64,000 bases of DNA from an uncultured Prevotella sp. GTDB lineage: Bacteria > Bacteroidota > Bacteroidia > Bacteroidales > Bacteroidaceae. Position numbers and translations under genes: made by a program. Position 1 is the stretch's first letter, and the number at the start of each line of letters is the position of its first letter. Under the pieces are notes generated by a model. That model saw nothing but the letters and a program-made list of their open reading frames with translations. It was not told where the DNA came from and did no database searches. The stretch covers positions 1-64,000 of the forward strand of contig CAJOEC010000009.1 of NCBI GenBank assembly GCA_905233425.1. Reading direction: 5' to 3'. Shown here in pieces: positions 56,223-64,000 of the stretch.

Positions 56223-56888
56223 CTACCAGACAATTGGGGTTAAGTCATGTTCCTGAAGGTACTGGTTGCAACGCGAGAACTGATGCTGCCCGAACCATCC
56301 TCCCCTGTTTGCTGACAACGGTGATGGGTGTACAGACTCAAGGACAAGGTTCTGGTTGCGGTCAATCATATATGCCTTGCTTCGCGCATAACTGCCCCAA
56401 AGCAAGTAGACGATATGGTTACGCTCCCGCGCAAGTGCCGATATGGCTGCGTCAGTGAAGTTATGCCATCCCAGGGCAAAGTGACTGTTCGCCTGATGGG
56501 CGCGTACCGTAAGAGTGGCATTGAGCAATAGCACACCCTGACGCGCCCACCGAGTGAGGTCGCCGTCGAAAGGAACAGGCGTGCCAATATCTGATTCTAT
56601 CTCCTTGAAGATATTCTGGAGGGAAGGCGGGAAAGGCACTCCAGGAAGGACAGAGAAGCTGAGGCCATGTGCCTGACCAGGTTCGTGATAAGGATCCTGA
56701 CCTATGATAACGACTTTCACCTCATTGAAAGGACAAAGGTTAAAGGCATTGAACACAAGGCGTGCCGGAGGATAGCAAGCGTAAGTGGAATACTCCGTCC
56801 TGACTGCTTCGGCAAGCTGCTGGAAATATGGTTTCGCGAACTCTCCAGACAAATGCTGTTTCCAAGACTCTTCAATAGTTACATTCAT
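56223..56888 (-). CDS. ung: Uracil-DNA glycosylase, family 1
   Basis: 221 residues. VVIIGQDPYHEPGQAHGLSF holds the catalytic Asp; VLLLNATLTVRAHQANSH; VYLLWGSYARSK; and ESVHPSPLSANRGGWFGQHQ with the catalytic His. Removes uracil from DNA. Its start overlaps the Nudix stop by 4 bp (ATGA), so the two are coupled. Confidence 0.96.
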   Translation of the reverse strand: MNVTIEESWKQHLSGEFAKPYFQQLAEAVRTEYSTYACYPPARLVFNAFNLCPFNEVKVVIIGQDPYHEPGQAHGLSFSVLPGVPFPPSLQNIFKEIESDIGTPVPFDGDLTRWARQGVLLLNATLTVRAHQANSHFALGWHNFTDAAISALARERNHIVYLLWGSYARSKAYMIDRNQNLVLESVHPSPLSANRGGWFGQHQFSRCNQYLQEHDLTPIVW

Positions 56889-57403
56889 AGGGAAAGGTAT
56901 TTTGCGACGGCCTGGCTGATGCTGTGCAGCCCGAAATCGGAGGGGTTAATGGTATTTAGCGGCATCCACTGCAAAGACGCAGCATCGTCATCAGCATGAG
57001 GTTCAACATCGTCACCGACTCTCACCTCATAGAACAAGTCGAGGGTATGGACTACGAAGTCCGAATAAAGATAGCGGTTAGGAATGGAAAAGAGATAGCG
57101 GGGACAGTCAATATGCAGCCCTGTCTCTTCCATTATTTCACGGGCGATGCCCTGTTCACCATTCTCATCCATATCGACAAACCCACCGGGCAAGTCGAGA
57201 GTTCCCTTTGCAGGGGCCTTGGCACGAAGGGCAATGAGCAGCTCGTCACGGTCATTGCGGATGAAAGCTGCAGTGGCAGCACAAGGATTGGCATAATAAG
57301 TAAAGCCACACGAAGCGCAACGCTTGCTCTTGAAATTGTTCACTTCAAAAGAGCGGGAACCACAGACAGGGCAGAACAGGAATTTATCCAAAGGATGCGG
57401 CAT
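56885..57403 (-). CDS. Nudix hydrolase with N-terminal zinc ribbon
   Basis: 172 residues from the ATG at 57403 (MPHPLDKFLFCPVCGSRSFE). Two Cys pairs (CPVCG and CASCG) form a zinc ribbon. The Nudix box is GGFVDMDENGEQGIAREIME then ETGLHI. The layout is like NudC-type NADH/nucleotide pyrophosphatases but shorter, so substrate is open. Coupled to ung. Confidence 0.88.
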   Translation of the reverse strand: MPHPLDKFLFCPVCGSRSFEVNNFKSKRCASCGFTYYANPCAATAAFIRNDRDELLIALRAKAPAKGTLDLPGGFVDMDENGEQGIAREIMEETGLHIDCPRYLFSIPNRYLYSDFVVHTLDLFYEVRVGDDVEPHADDDAASLQWMPLNTINPSDFGLHSISQAVAKYLSL

Positions 57404-57477
57404 AATGAATATAGATGTGCAGCCGCCCAGTCCGCGTATAATGGAGCAGAGCGACTGCACGCCGTAAATGACAATAA

Positions 57478-57996
57478 TCAGTTCTGAATCTCAGATACAG
57501 AGCCGGCAGGCGACGAAGAGTCACGGACGGTGAGATACCACTGACCCTCACGACGTACTGGCTGTAGGAAGAGCGAAGTGACGTAATCCTTGTCATCAGC
57601 ACCACTCTTTTTGTGGAACGTGATGACATATTTCACCTGACAGTCGCTCTCAGTGCGGAACCTGATGCTCTCAAACTTGTATTCAAGCACAGGGAAAGTG
57701 CGGAATATCTGCTCCTGTCGTATAGCAAGCTGACGAGGAAGCGGAATGAGAGCCGAATCAGGATCAAGATAGTACAGCATTGCAATAGCATCACCATACT
57801 CAAGGTTCTTAAGATGCTCAATAAACTCCGTCGAGAGCTGGTTCACAATGATTGTGTCCTGACTGTCGAGAGTCATTGTCGGCCCAATGTTCACCATGAT
57901 GTCTGGTGCCTTCTGCTGGTCCTTACAGGAGCAAAGAAAAGCAATCGGAAGTGCAATGGCAGCAAAAGCCAGAACACGGAAATTAGTGTAATTCAC
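57478..57996 (-). CDS. Putative lipoprotein of unknown function
   Basis: 172 residues. Signal sequence with lipobox-like FLCSCKDQQ (Cys about 24). The rest is a small alpha/beta domain: NQLSTEFIEHLKNLEYGDAI, VLEYKFESIRFRTESDCQVK, VTSLFLQPVRREGQWYLTVR, the pattern of an NTF2-like or DUF4878-type fold, though I cannot place it firmly. Same strand as the Nudix-ung pair, 74 bp upstream of the Nudix start. Confidence 0.75.
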   Translation of the reverse strand: MNYTNFRVLAFAAIALPIAFLCSCKDQQKAPDIMVNIGPTMTLDSQDTIIVNQLSTEFIEHLKNLEYGDAIAMLYYLDPDSALIPLPRQLAIRQEQIFRTFPVLEYKFESIRFRTESDCQVKYVITFHKKSGADDKDYVTSLFLQPVRREGQWYLTVRDSSSPAGSVSEIQN

Positions 57997-58045
57997 GATT
58001 AAATGCAGTTTAATGGAATATGAATGTTGAATTATTCAGATGAAA

Positions 58046-58082
58046 AAAGGGGTGCATAACATTGTGTGCCATACACCCCTTT
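58046..58082 (-). terminator. Terminator after the large lipoprotein gene
   Basis: AAAGGGGTG and CACCCCTTT arms with a 19-base loop; on the minus strand the hairpin is followed by a run of T. It separates the lipoprotein from the downstream minus-strand operon. Confidence 0.7.
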
Positions 58083-58127
58083 CTTAGTTATGAGTTAATC
58101 CTTTTCCGGATTTAACCTTGCATCAGA

Positions 58128-61100
58128 TTAGTTACCAACAGTTCTTCCGAAGTGTACGCGGACGTACAGCATGTTCTTGTTGTGGAAGTAACGGTCATTG
58201 GTCTTCTGGAGGTTGTAGGTGGGCTCCCAGTGACCAGTGGTTGTCAGATCACCCCAAGCGTACTTGACGGTAACAGGAATCAGGATGTCGAATCCACCGC
58301 GGTTGATGTTGTCGTTCAGGTAACGGAAGGTTGTTGCAACGATGTTCTGAGTGTTAGGATTAACCTGGTGAGTGATCGTCATGTTGACCTGTGAAGCGTA
58401 GTTCGACCAGAAGTCCTCTATGCCACTGTAGTTGGTCAGCATGTGGTCAACCTGCGGCACAACAGTCATCTCGTTCCAGTAACGTGCGTACTGAGCGTTG
58501 GTGTTGGGCAGATAGTACCAGCCGTTCCAGTTGAAGAACTTAGCGTTCGACAGACGGTTGTAAGCGCTGCGGTCAACATCCATGTAGCTGAAGCCCATCA
58601 TCGGCATGAATCCATTCTCATTGTAAGGACGGCTTGCGCTGTAATCGTTCCAGACATTGAAGTTACCGTTGTTGTAGCCCTGATAGAACTCAACCCACTC
58701 GTTAGTAGCTGTGCTGTAAGGTATCGGAGCTGTGATAGAAGTGTAACCACGCCAATCCTGTGGGAAGATGGCAGTCTTGTTACGGAAGAAGCCATGCTGT
58801 GCGGGATTGTAAGCACCACTTGCGGGGAACATACCAGCGTAGTGGATAGTGACTTCAGCTGCACCAGTCTCGGCATCCTGAACAGCACCAACAGAAGTTG
58901 TCTGCCAAGGAGTAGCGAGCTCGACATTCAGAGGACGCTCGAAGCGGATGAGGAAGTCAGGATTGCTCAGCATCACGGGCACACCCTCTGGACGATGGTA
59001 GAAGTTATGGTACTCACCATTGACCTCGTCAATAGTCTCAAGAATGTTGTTGTACGGATACGGAGGCAGGAGCTGATGACCATCGGTTTTCGTAAGTGCC
59101 CAAGCATCTGTGTAGTCAGGCCACTTGATGTAGTCGATTCCAGCAGGACGCTCTGAACGGTAGAAGTTGATACCGTAGATGCAGTCACCCTCGAAGAGGT
59201 TCAGGTGAACACAAGCGGTGAATGGATTGTCAGTAGCCTTGCTGTAACCATCCTGGACAGAGCTCTGATCCTCACAGTAGCGACCGGCACGGTTCAACAG
59301 ATCCCATGCATAGCGGCTCTGGTAGTTGTAGTGAACGTTGACGTTCTCGTTGTACTCGCCATCGATGTCGAAGTTAGCGTACGGATAGCGCATGTTCGGG
59401 TTGAAGGCAACCTGATGAGTGTCATAGTTGTCAATCCAAGCGATGAGTTCTCCATGACCCATGTCGTAGTGCGAGTAGTTCTGCACAAGACCACCAGCAA
59501 CATCAACGGGATCACCAGTCTTAGGATTGCCAGAGTACTTGTTCACATTGTCGTAGTCCTCAAGATACTTGTAAGCGAACAGATACTTACCGAGCTTACC
59601 CTTGTGGAACTTGCCAGCAGCCTCCTGAGCCCAGACAACAGTGTCGAGCGGGTTCTTGGTGTAGCAAACCTTGATGAGGTACTTGTCAGCATAGAACATG
59701 TCGTCAGCGATGGTCGGAGTATTGTTCTTGTCGTGCCAGTAAGGAGTACCTTCCTCGAGGTCACCAAGCCAGTTGTGAGTGAAGAAGTAGAGATCTCCGT
59801 GGAGACGACCGAGCTTAGCCCTCTGGATACCGATGCGCTCAACAGCACGCTCACCAGTGATTTCATTGTAGATGAAGTCGAATGCGCGAGTGTAGATAGA
59901 TGTGCCGTTTGCGTAGCAGCCAGTAGAAGCGAGCCACTTCTGACCCTGCAGGCTCTGCTGGAGGTTAGCAATGAAGCGACGAACATCATACTGAGGAACA
60001 GTGATAGGAGCAGTTGAAGGATCGCCATTCTTGAATGCGTCGATGTTAGCGTTGATGTACTTCACATCGCTTGAGCCATCGAGAGCATACCAGTTGCCAT
60101 TGCCCTCTTCCTTACCCTTCTTGCTGAACGGACGGTTCATAGTAGCCTTGTTCAGGTGTACACGTACCTGGAACACGAGTGTAACCTCAGGCCATCCATT
60201 GTGGTTAGGATCAACCAGCTTGGCAGCAACCTTAGTGTCAACATAAGGATAGAAGTCAGCCTGTGAGAGGAATCTAACCTTGTTGCCGAGACTGTCGAGG
60301 TAAACACCACGGTGGTCACGCTTGACGAGCTGCTGGAGCATCTCCTCTGCGGTGAACGAAACACCGATGAGGTTGGTCTCGCGGTGGAGCCAGTCGTAGT
60401 GAGTGTAGACGATACGTCCGTAACGGTCGGGATCAACGAATCCAGGCTCAGTGATATCCTCGTTGAGGACAACCTGCGGGAGAACCCAGTTAGAAGGCAG
60501 ACTGTAGTCGACATTGTTCACCCAGTTCTGGCGTGTGCCGATGATCTGAGTCTTGTTGGTCTGAGGCACATAGACCTGACCGATGATGTTCTGGTTGCCA
60601 AGGAGGATCTGCTCACGGAACGGATAGTCCTCACCAGCGATACCACGGAGAGTGTAATTGCTCTCGAACTCTGCCTTGCTGATGCTGAGGTCAGTGTAGA
60701 TGAGCTTCAGCTTGTCAAGGATTTGCTCCTCAACTTCATACCAGTTGGTCAGCACGGTATCACCAGCGCAGCTTGCATACATGTTGCTGTTCTGCATCTC
60801 GATGCTAACACCCAGGAGGTCAGGAGCTGAAACGTCAGCAATCTTGAACTTGATGAAACCAACAGCCACGAGGTTGGGCTTAGGATTGTTCTGGACAGAA
60901 TCCTTCATCCAGTTCATGTGGTCGGGGTTCCAAGTCATAGGATTCATGTCATCGAGCAGCTCGATCATCACCAGAGGCTCACGACCGATAGAGCTACGGC
61001 TCTGTCTTGTGACATCACGCTTGCCGTTCTTCACGAAGTTAGCAACCAGACGGGTGTCACCGTTAGCGTCAACTGCGAGGTGAGCGTGCTGAGACTCCTC

Positions 61101-62975
61101 AGTACCATTGATGTTGATGCCCATGCTTGCGGGATACTGGTAGTTAACCACTGTGTACTTACGTCTGAATCCGAGCTTTTCGATGTCGACGGGGAAGTCG
61201 AAGCTGCGGTTGCCAGAGTGATAGTAGTGGTGGTCAGCGTGTACCTCGATACAAGAGTCAAGGTTAACAGAACCGTTCCAGGGGAGGAGGTGGGTGTACT
61301 CGTTCAAGATAGCCCAACGAGCCTGACGGTAGATGTGGACGATGTCGTGGTTGTAACGAGTGTTGCTTCCGTGCTGCTCAGTCCAAACATACTGCTGAGT
61401 ATCCATCATACCGCAATCGGTGTCCTGAGGACGATCGATGTGAGGATAGGTCTCATAGTGCAGGATGTAAGCGTCGTTATCAGCGAGAGTGTAGTTCTGC
61501 TGATGAACGCGAGCGATGGCAGCCCAATCAGAAGTGATAACACGATCCTGACCGTCAGCACCGGGAGATGTAGCCTCGAGAGAAGCGACAGTCACGGTCT
61601 GAGCATACTGCTCAACGCGATGCCAGTTGTCGGCGCTGTTGGTGAACTTAGCGTGGAGAATACCATTCTCAATAGTGAACTCGGTAGGACCGGTAACATT
61701 GAGATGGATGTCGAGCGACTGCTTCTCAGCGCGAGTTGTCTGGTTGTCGCTTGTGTTCTCGGTGTTCACATAGTGACGATCCATGGTGTTCAGGTCGATG
61801 GTCATGCCGTCACGTGAAACAGTTGTCGGGTTCACATGATAGAATGCATCGGTCTCAGGATACTTGTAGATGAGGTCATCCTTTGCATTGTACTCGTAAG
61901 TGATGTCGTATGCATTGGTAGAAGTCCTTGCATAGCCAACGTTCGAGCCATCCTGATGGCCATTGGTGTCACCTACATGCTCTGCATTGTAGTCCTCGTC
62001 AGCATAGTAGATTGAGAAGCCGAGGGGCTGGTACTCACCGTGGATAGCCTCGACGGCCTCGATACCACCGTAGTACAGAGTGGGCTTCAGGACGAGGCTT
62101 GTGAGAGCGTTGTCAACGAAGACGTTCAGGGCAGAGATGTTTCTGTTGACCTGGTCGCACTTCTCGACAGCACCGTTGATGCTGGTCTGGAGTCCCTCGA
62201 GCGAAGTACGAATCTCGCTGATGGCCTTGGCGTTCACATCGATGGCAGCCACTTTGTCCTTCAGTTCATTGGTAGCCTTCTCAGCAGCCACGACTCTTGT
62301 AGCGACCTGCTCGAGGACGTTTCCGAGTGTAGCATCCTCAGAGCTACCGAGGACAGCCTTAACTTCTGCGAGTCTGCTGTTAACATCCTCCTGGAAGATT
62401 TCCAGAGCCTCAATCTGACCAGCGAGGTCAGCCTTCAGAGAAGCGATAGCCTCACGAGCCTCCTTCTTAGCGTCGTCGACCTCAGTCTTCAGAGTAGCTG
62501 TTGAAGCAAGACCCTCTGTCAGCTTGTTGAGTTTCTCATCGATAGCGTTGATCTGTCCAGCGATCTCAGCCACCTTCTCATCGTAAGCCTTCTTGTCAAC
62601 CTTACCAGCGATGAGGTCGTTGGTAGCGGTGATGGCATCCTCGAGGCTTGCAGCTTCAGACTTGAGCTTCGAGAGTTCTGCGATAGCCTCTAATGCATCG
62701 CTGACCTTCTGTGAAAGCTCGTTGACATCCACAGCGTTCTTTGCTGCAAATTCGGCATCCTCCACAGCCTTGTCAGCACGCGACTGAGCGGCAGCCAGAT
62801 CAATCTTAACAGAAGCGAGAGCTGACTCCAGGGAAGTAACCTGGTCTTTCAGCGGCGTAACGTTCTGCTGCAGATCAGTGATGTCGCCGTCGTAGTCCTT
62901 ACAAGACTGGAACGAGCCTACGGCAGTGACAAACATCGCTGCCATAAGCAACTTACTGAAAAATTGTTTTTTCAT
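58128..62975 (-). CDS. Giant surface lipoprotein with N-terminal coiled coil
   Basis: 1615 residues from the ATG at 62975 (MKKQFFSKLLMAAMFVTAVG); three codons upstream include another ATG but no signal start. The lipobox is SFQSCKD, followed by YDGDITDLQQNV, the common start of large Bacteroidales outer-membrane lipoproteins. Residues about 30-270 form a long heptad coiled coil rich in Ala, Glu and Lys (LESALASVKIDLAAAQSRAD). The remaining 1300 residues are Tyr/Asn/Asp-rich and probably beta. No T9SS tail; the end is MLYVRVHFGRTVGN. Codon use is strikingly uniform (many AAC, GTT, ATC), as in highly expressed genes. A surface-layer or adhesin role is a guess. Confidence 0.82.
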   Translation of the reverse strand: MKKQFFSKLLMAAMFVTAVGSFQSCKDYDGDITDLQQNVTPLKDQVTSLESALASVKIDLAAAQSRADKAVEDAEFAAKNAVDVNELSQKVSDALEAIAELSKLKSEAASLEDAITATNDLIAGKVDKKAYDEKVAEIAGQINAIDEKLNKLTEGLASTATLKTEVDDAKKEAREAIASLKADLAGQIEALEIFQEDVNSRLAEVKAVLGSSEDATLGNVLEQVATRVVAAEKATNELKDKVAAIDVNAKAISEIRTSLEGLQTSINGAVEKCDQVNRNISALNVFVDNALTSLVLKPTLYYGGIEAVEAIHGEYQPLGFSIYYADEDYNAEHVGDTNGHQDGSNVGYARTSTNAYDITYEYNAKDDLIYKYPETDAFYHVNPTTVSRDGMTIDLNTMDRHYVNTENTSDNQTTRAEKQSLDIHLNVTGPTEFTIENGILHAKFTNSADNWHRVEQYAQTVTVASLEATSPGADGQDRVITSDWAAIARVHQQNYTLADNDAYILHYETYPHIDRPQDTDCGMMDTQQYVWTEQHGSNTRYNHDIVHIYRQARWAILNEYTHLLPWNGSVNLDSCIEVHADHHYYHSGNRSFDFPVDIEKLGFRRKYTVVNYQYPASMGININGTEESQHAHLAVDANGDTRLVANFVKNGKRDVTRQSRSSIGREPLVMIELLDDMNPMTWNPDHMNWMKDSVQNNPKPNLVAVGFIKFKIADVSAPDLLGVSIEMQNSNMYASCAGDTVLTNWYEVEEQILDKLKLIYTDLSISKAEFESNYTLRGIAGEDYPFREQILLGNQNIIGQVYVPQTNKTQIIGTRQNWVNNVDYSLPSNWVLPQVVLNEDITEPGFVDPDRYGRIVYTHYDWLHRETNLIGVSFTAEEMLQQLVKRDHRGVYLDSLGNKVRFLSQADFYPYVDTKVAAKLVDPNHNGWPEVTLVFQVRVHLNKATMNRPFSKKGKEEGNGNWYALDGSSDVKYINANIDAFKNGDPSTAPITVPQYDVRRFIANLQQSLQGQKWLASTGCYANGTSIYTRAFDFIYNEITGERAVERIGIQRAKLGRLHGDLYFFTHNWLGDLEEGTPYWHDKNNTPTIADDMFYADKYLIKVCYTKNPLDTVVWAQEAAGKFHKGKLGKYLFAYKYLEDYDNVNKYSGNPKTGDPVDVAGGLVQNYSHYDMGHGELIAWIDNYDTHQVAFNPNMRYPYANFDIDGEYNENVNVHYNYQSRYAWDLLNRAGRYCEDQSSVQDGYSKATDNPFTACVHLNLFEGDCIYGINFYRSERPAGIDYIKWPDYTDAWALTKTDGHQLLPPYPYNNILETIDEVNGEYHNFYHRPEGVPVMLSNPDFLIRFERPLNVELATPWQTTSVGAVQDAETGAAEVTIHYAGMFPASGAYNPAQHGFFRNKTAIFPQDWRGYTSITAPIPYSTATNEWVEFYQGYNNGNFNVWNDYSASRPYNENGFMPMMGFSYMDVDRSAYNRLSNAKFFNWNGWYYLPNTNAQYARYWNEMTVVPQVDHMLTNYSGIEDFWSNYASQVNMTITHQVNPNTQNIVATTFRYLNDNINRGGFDILIPVTVKYAWGDLTTTGHWEPTYNLQKTNDRYFHNKNMLYVRVHFGRTVGN

Positions 62976-63161
62976 ACAGTTAAACATTTAAAATTAATAA
63001 AAAAAATTTGGTTTGTTAATACTAAGTTCTTTCTTTCTCTACGTTTTCTTTCTCTCTCTTTTCATCTTTACGCCTTTTGGGCACTCTATTTTCTTATATT
63101 TTGAAGCCTTTACGGCTGGTGAATAGGCGCATCTCTGACGCGGAGACACGATTTTTGGGTG

Positions 63162-63193
63162 CAAATATAGTCATATTTTCCATACCGTGCAAA
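63162..63193 (-). promoter_or_regulatory. Promoter of the giant lipoprotein gene
   Basis: Minus strand TATATTTG at 63169-63162 and TTTG at 63193-63190, spacer 20 bp. The leader is about 180 nt, long for this genome, and contains the pyrimidine-rich tract around 63030-63065. The rest of 62976-63310 shows no gene. Confidence 0.75.
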
Positions 63194-63310
63194 TATTTTT
63201 AAAGTTTTTTTCAAATTTCTATAAAAAAATTGCGTTTTGGGGCATTCAGACCCCTATTTGCGTCCATATTTTAGTTAAATGGCGTATAAATCGTGTGCAT
63301 TCTCGCGTTG

Positions 63311-64000
63311 TCAGAAATCAGCATTTTTTGGTGTTCTCGGGAATGGAATCACGTCGCGTATATTCTGCATACCTGTGACGAAGAGAATAAGCCTCTCGAA
63401 GCCCAGTCCGAAGCCAGCGTGCGGGCACGATCCGTAGCGCCTTGTGTCGAGATACCACCAGAGTTTGTCGGTCTCCATTCCGCGCTTGCCAATTTCCTCC
63501 ATCAGCTTGTCGTAGTTCTCCTCACGGACTGAGCCGCCAATGATTTCGCCTATCTGGGGGAAGAGCACATCGGTACCCTGCATGGTGGGGCCGGGGGCCT
63601 GGCAACCTTGGTAGCCAATGGAGCCAGTGGGAGAATCGCCGGGCGCGTTCGTGGAGGCGGGGGCATTCTGCTTCATGTAGAATGCCTTGATTGCCGACGG
63701 GTAGTCGGTCATGATGACCGGCTTCTTGAAATGCTCCTCGACGAGGTAGCGCTCGTGCTCAGAGGCAAGGTCGTCGCCCCAGTTGCATGGGAACTCGAAC
63801 TTGTGCCCGTTCTTGATGGCCTCCTGGAGTATTTCGATACCCTTGGTGTAAGGCAGACGCACGAACTCGGTGCCGATGACTGACTGGAGGCGCTCTATAA
63901 GCGTCTTGTCTACCATCTTGTTGAGGAAGTCGAGGTCGTCCTTGCAGTTGTCGAGTGCCCAGCGTACACAATATTTTATAAAGTCCTCCTCAAGGTCCAT
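63311..64000 (-). CDS. asnS: Asparaginyl-tRNA synthetase, 5' part outside window
   Basis: C-terminal 229 codons, open to the window edge. Class II motifs: [40 protein letters not shown], and motif 3 [20 protein letters not shown] ending [14 protein letters not shown]. It charges tRNA-Asn. Between KAFYM and DVLFP, where AsnRS normally has about 10 residues, this protein has about 30 ([20 protein letters not shown] and on), a larger active-site-side loop. Confidence 0.95.
   Translation of the reverse strand: MDLEEDFIKYCVRWALDNCKDDLDFLNKMVDKTLIERLQSVIGTEFVRLPYTKGIEILQEAIKNGHKFEFPCNWGDDLASEHERYLVEEHFKKPVIMTDYPSAIKAFYMKQNAPASTNAPGDSPTGSIGYQGCQAPGPTMQGTDVLFPQIGEIIGGSVREENYDKLMEEIGKRGMETDKLWWYLDTRRYGSCPHAGFGLGFERLILFVTGMQNIRDVIPFPRTPKNADF

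Noticed and set aside
1..64000. tRNA, rRNA, prophage, conjugative genes, known riboswitch classes
   Set aside because: Looked for T-loop (GGTTCGA) contexts, integrase and capsid motifs and familiar riboswitch cores; none could be supported by eye.

Overview
The window reads as chromosome from a fairly GC-rich member of the Bacteroidales, most likely Prevotellaceae. The evidence is the type IX secretion (T9SS) translocon gene sprA, secreted proteins ending in a Prevotella-style tail (FDLQGRxVAxxxKGLYIxNGKK), Bacteroidota promoters (TTTG, about 19-20 bp, TAnnTTTG), no obvious Shine-Dalgarno use, and families such as WbqC, GT6 and DUF4492. No rRNA, tRNA, CRISPR array, prophage or intact insertion sequence was seen. 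All functional calls come from reading the sequence and from memory of the families; no search was run.

Layout. 1-2.0 kb: a secreted protein cut by the window edge and a stand-alone P-loop ATPase behind a 39-bp palindrome. 2.2-10.2 kb: sprA, with several in-frame low-complexity inserts. 10.7-17.9 kb (minus strand): a dTDP-amino-sugar operon (rmlB, FdtA-like ketoisomerase, N-acyltransferase, DegT aminotransferase) interrupted by a decayed REP-associated transposase, plus a DUF4143 ATPase. 17.9-28.9 kb: envelope and glycan genes: phosphodiesterase, SulP transporter, polysaccharide deacetylase, GtrB-like GT2, GtrA, GT87, GT2, GT6, LpxL-like acyltransferase, WaaE-like GT2 and GT11 fucosyltransferase. 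GT6 and GT11 are the enzyme families that build ABO/H-type epitopes. 28.8-30.2 kb: a T9SS-type cargo overlapping a small peptide gene. 31.0-33.9 kb: aroQ, O-methyltransferase, YitT, sirtuin. 34-36 kb: GH51 arabinofuranosidase. 36.3-40.2 kb: response regulator, clpS, clpA, aat, that is, the bacterial N-degron pathway. 40.4-44.7 kb: orphan Phd-type antitoxin with a truncated PIN toxin, then a large T9SS-type cargo. 44.9-50.2 kb: second ATPase, Na/Pi transporter, DjlA-like protein, cytidylate-kinase-like protein, DUF4492. 50.3-55.3 kb: GH31 alpha-xylosidase, Na/solute symporter, WbqC. 55.3-58 kb: prephenate dehydratase, ung, Nudix, lipoprotein. 58.1-64 kb: a 1615-residue coiled-coil lipoprotein and the 3' part of asnS.

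The most unusual property is the repeat content. At least six unrelated families of short palindromic or tandem repeats lie between genes, and several also lie in frame inside genes: 39-bp palindromes and 129-bp paired palindromes in the GH31 gene; a 28-bp sequence shared by sprA and GH31; a 9-bp repeat in the aminotransferase, in the symporter and against the stop codons of two other genes; and a 7-bp repeat in sprA and before gtrA. Four arrays of unrelated sequence share a 22-bp period, and four long elements share the ends TGATTATCCGCA. Three stand-alone ATPases each carry a different dyad at the promoter or leader. These are the best candidates for something not well described.
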